A DNA stretch of 64,000 nucleotides from Leptolyngbya sp. Heron Island J (lineage in GTDB: Bacteria > Cyanobacteriota > Cyanobacteriia > Phormidesmidales > Phormidesmidaceae), in assembly GCF_000482245.1 (NCBI RefSeq), contig NZ_AWNH01000005.1:1-64000 (forward strand), in the 5' to 3' direction. Position numbers and translations under genes: made by a program. Position 1 is the stretch's first letter. Every line of letters starts with the position of its first letter. Below are positions 63,945 through 64,000 of the stretch, piece after piece. Below the pieces are notes generated by a model, which saw only the letters and a program-made list of their open reading frames with translations, had not been told where the DNA came from and ran no database searches.

Positions 63945-64000
63945 TTAGTCACCACAATTATCACAATGACCACATTGCATACCTTTGGCTTCTGCCTCGC
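63945..64000 (-). CDS. Cys-rich protein C-terminus, metallothionein-like (partial)
   Basis: Only the last 18 codons are inside the window: EAEAKGMQCGHCDNCGD then stop TAA (63945-63947). Three Cys and one His in CGHCDNC resemble the metal-binding end of a prokaryotic metallothionein or a small zinc protein. It could also be a different zinc-ribbon end. The rest lies to the right of the window. Confidence 0.4.
   Translation of the reverse strand, partial: EAEAKGMQCGHCDNCGD

Overview
This is cyanobacterial chromosome. It carries psbA (photosystem II D1), psaK (photosystem I), nblA (phycobilisome degradation), a solanesyl-type prenyl synthase, a beta-carbonic anhydrase, an NIL-domain ferredoxin and an HCF164/TxlA-like thioredoxin. 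The HIP1 octamer GCGATCGC occurs at roughly 25 or more sites by eye, where chance predicts about one. Gene content suggests a filamentous or Leptolyngbya-like lineage, but the sequence does not prove a genus.

Left part (1-6400) is accessory. The window opens inside a protein made of 32-residue helical repeats. After it comes a truncated 3' half of tRNA-Phe, then intact tRNA-Tyr and tRNA-Thr. The half tRNA looks like the attachment-site scar of an integrated element lying to the left. To its right are two small KGK-like paralogues, an HNH endonuclease gene broken by an in-frame TGA, a TPR lipoprotein/secreted-type protein, a tyrosine-recombinase relic and a NYN-domain nuclease in AT-rich DNA, and then nblA.

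Middle part (6400-46900) is mostly housekeeping. It holds a cupin and a subtilase, rpe, a cation-chloride-type permease, and an LptA/LptB/LptF-G cluster for lipopolysaccharide export. Next are glmM, rpmG-rpsR-RNase II/R-methyltransferase, a pentapeptide-repeat/Sll1717-type P-loop ATPase group with a cluster of DnaA boxes, and a fused Opp/Dpp ABC ATPase. A CNNM/CBS protein, an alpha/beta hydrolase, a carotenoid-isomerase-like oxidoreductase, a HAD pseudo-enzyme, a TIGR01777 protein and redox genes follow. Then come four tandem copies of a small-RNA-like unit (36.1-37.1 kb), a catalytic/non-catalytic M16 peptidase pair, sds, a sugar kinase plus CYTH protein, carbonic anhydrase and RNase HI.

Right part (46900-64000) has psbA with a strong terminator, HIT, ComM, a roadblock/PATAN pair, the SRP RNA, ThiD-FtsZ-FtsQ, psaK, a thioredoxin-fold protein, a UvrD-type helicase, a Uma2 nuclease, and the C-terminus of a Cys-rich metallothionein-like protein at the edge.

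The most unusual items are the tandem small-RNA array with compensatory terminator changes, the tRNA-Phe attachment scar, the DnaA-box cluster beside a P-loop ATPase plus membrane pentapeptide operon, a 180-bp dispersed repeat present twice, and a HAD-family protein that has lost three catalytic positions.
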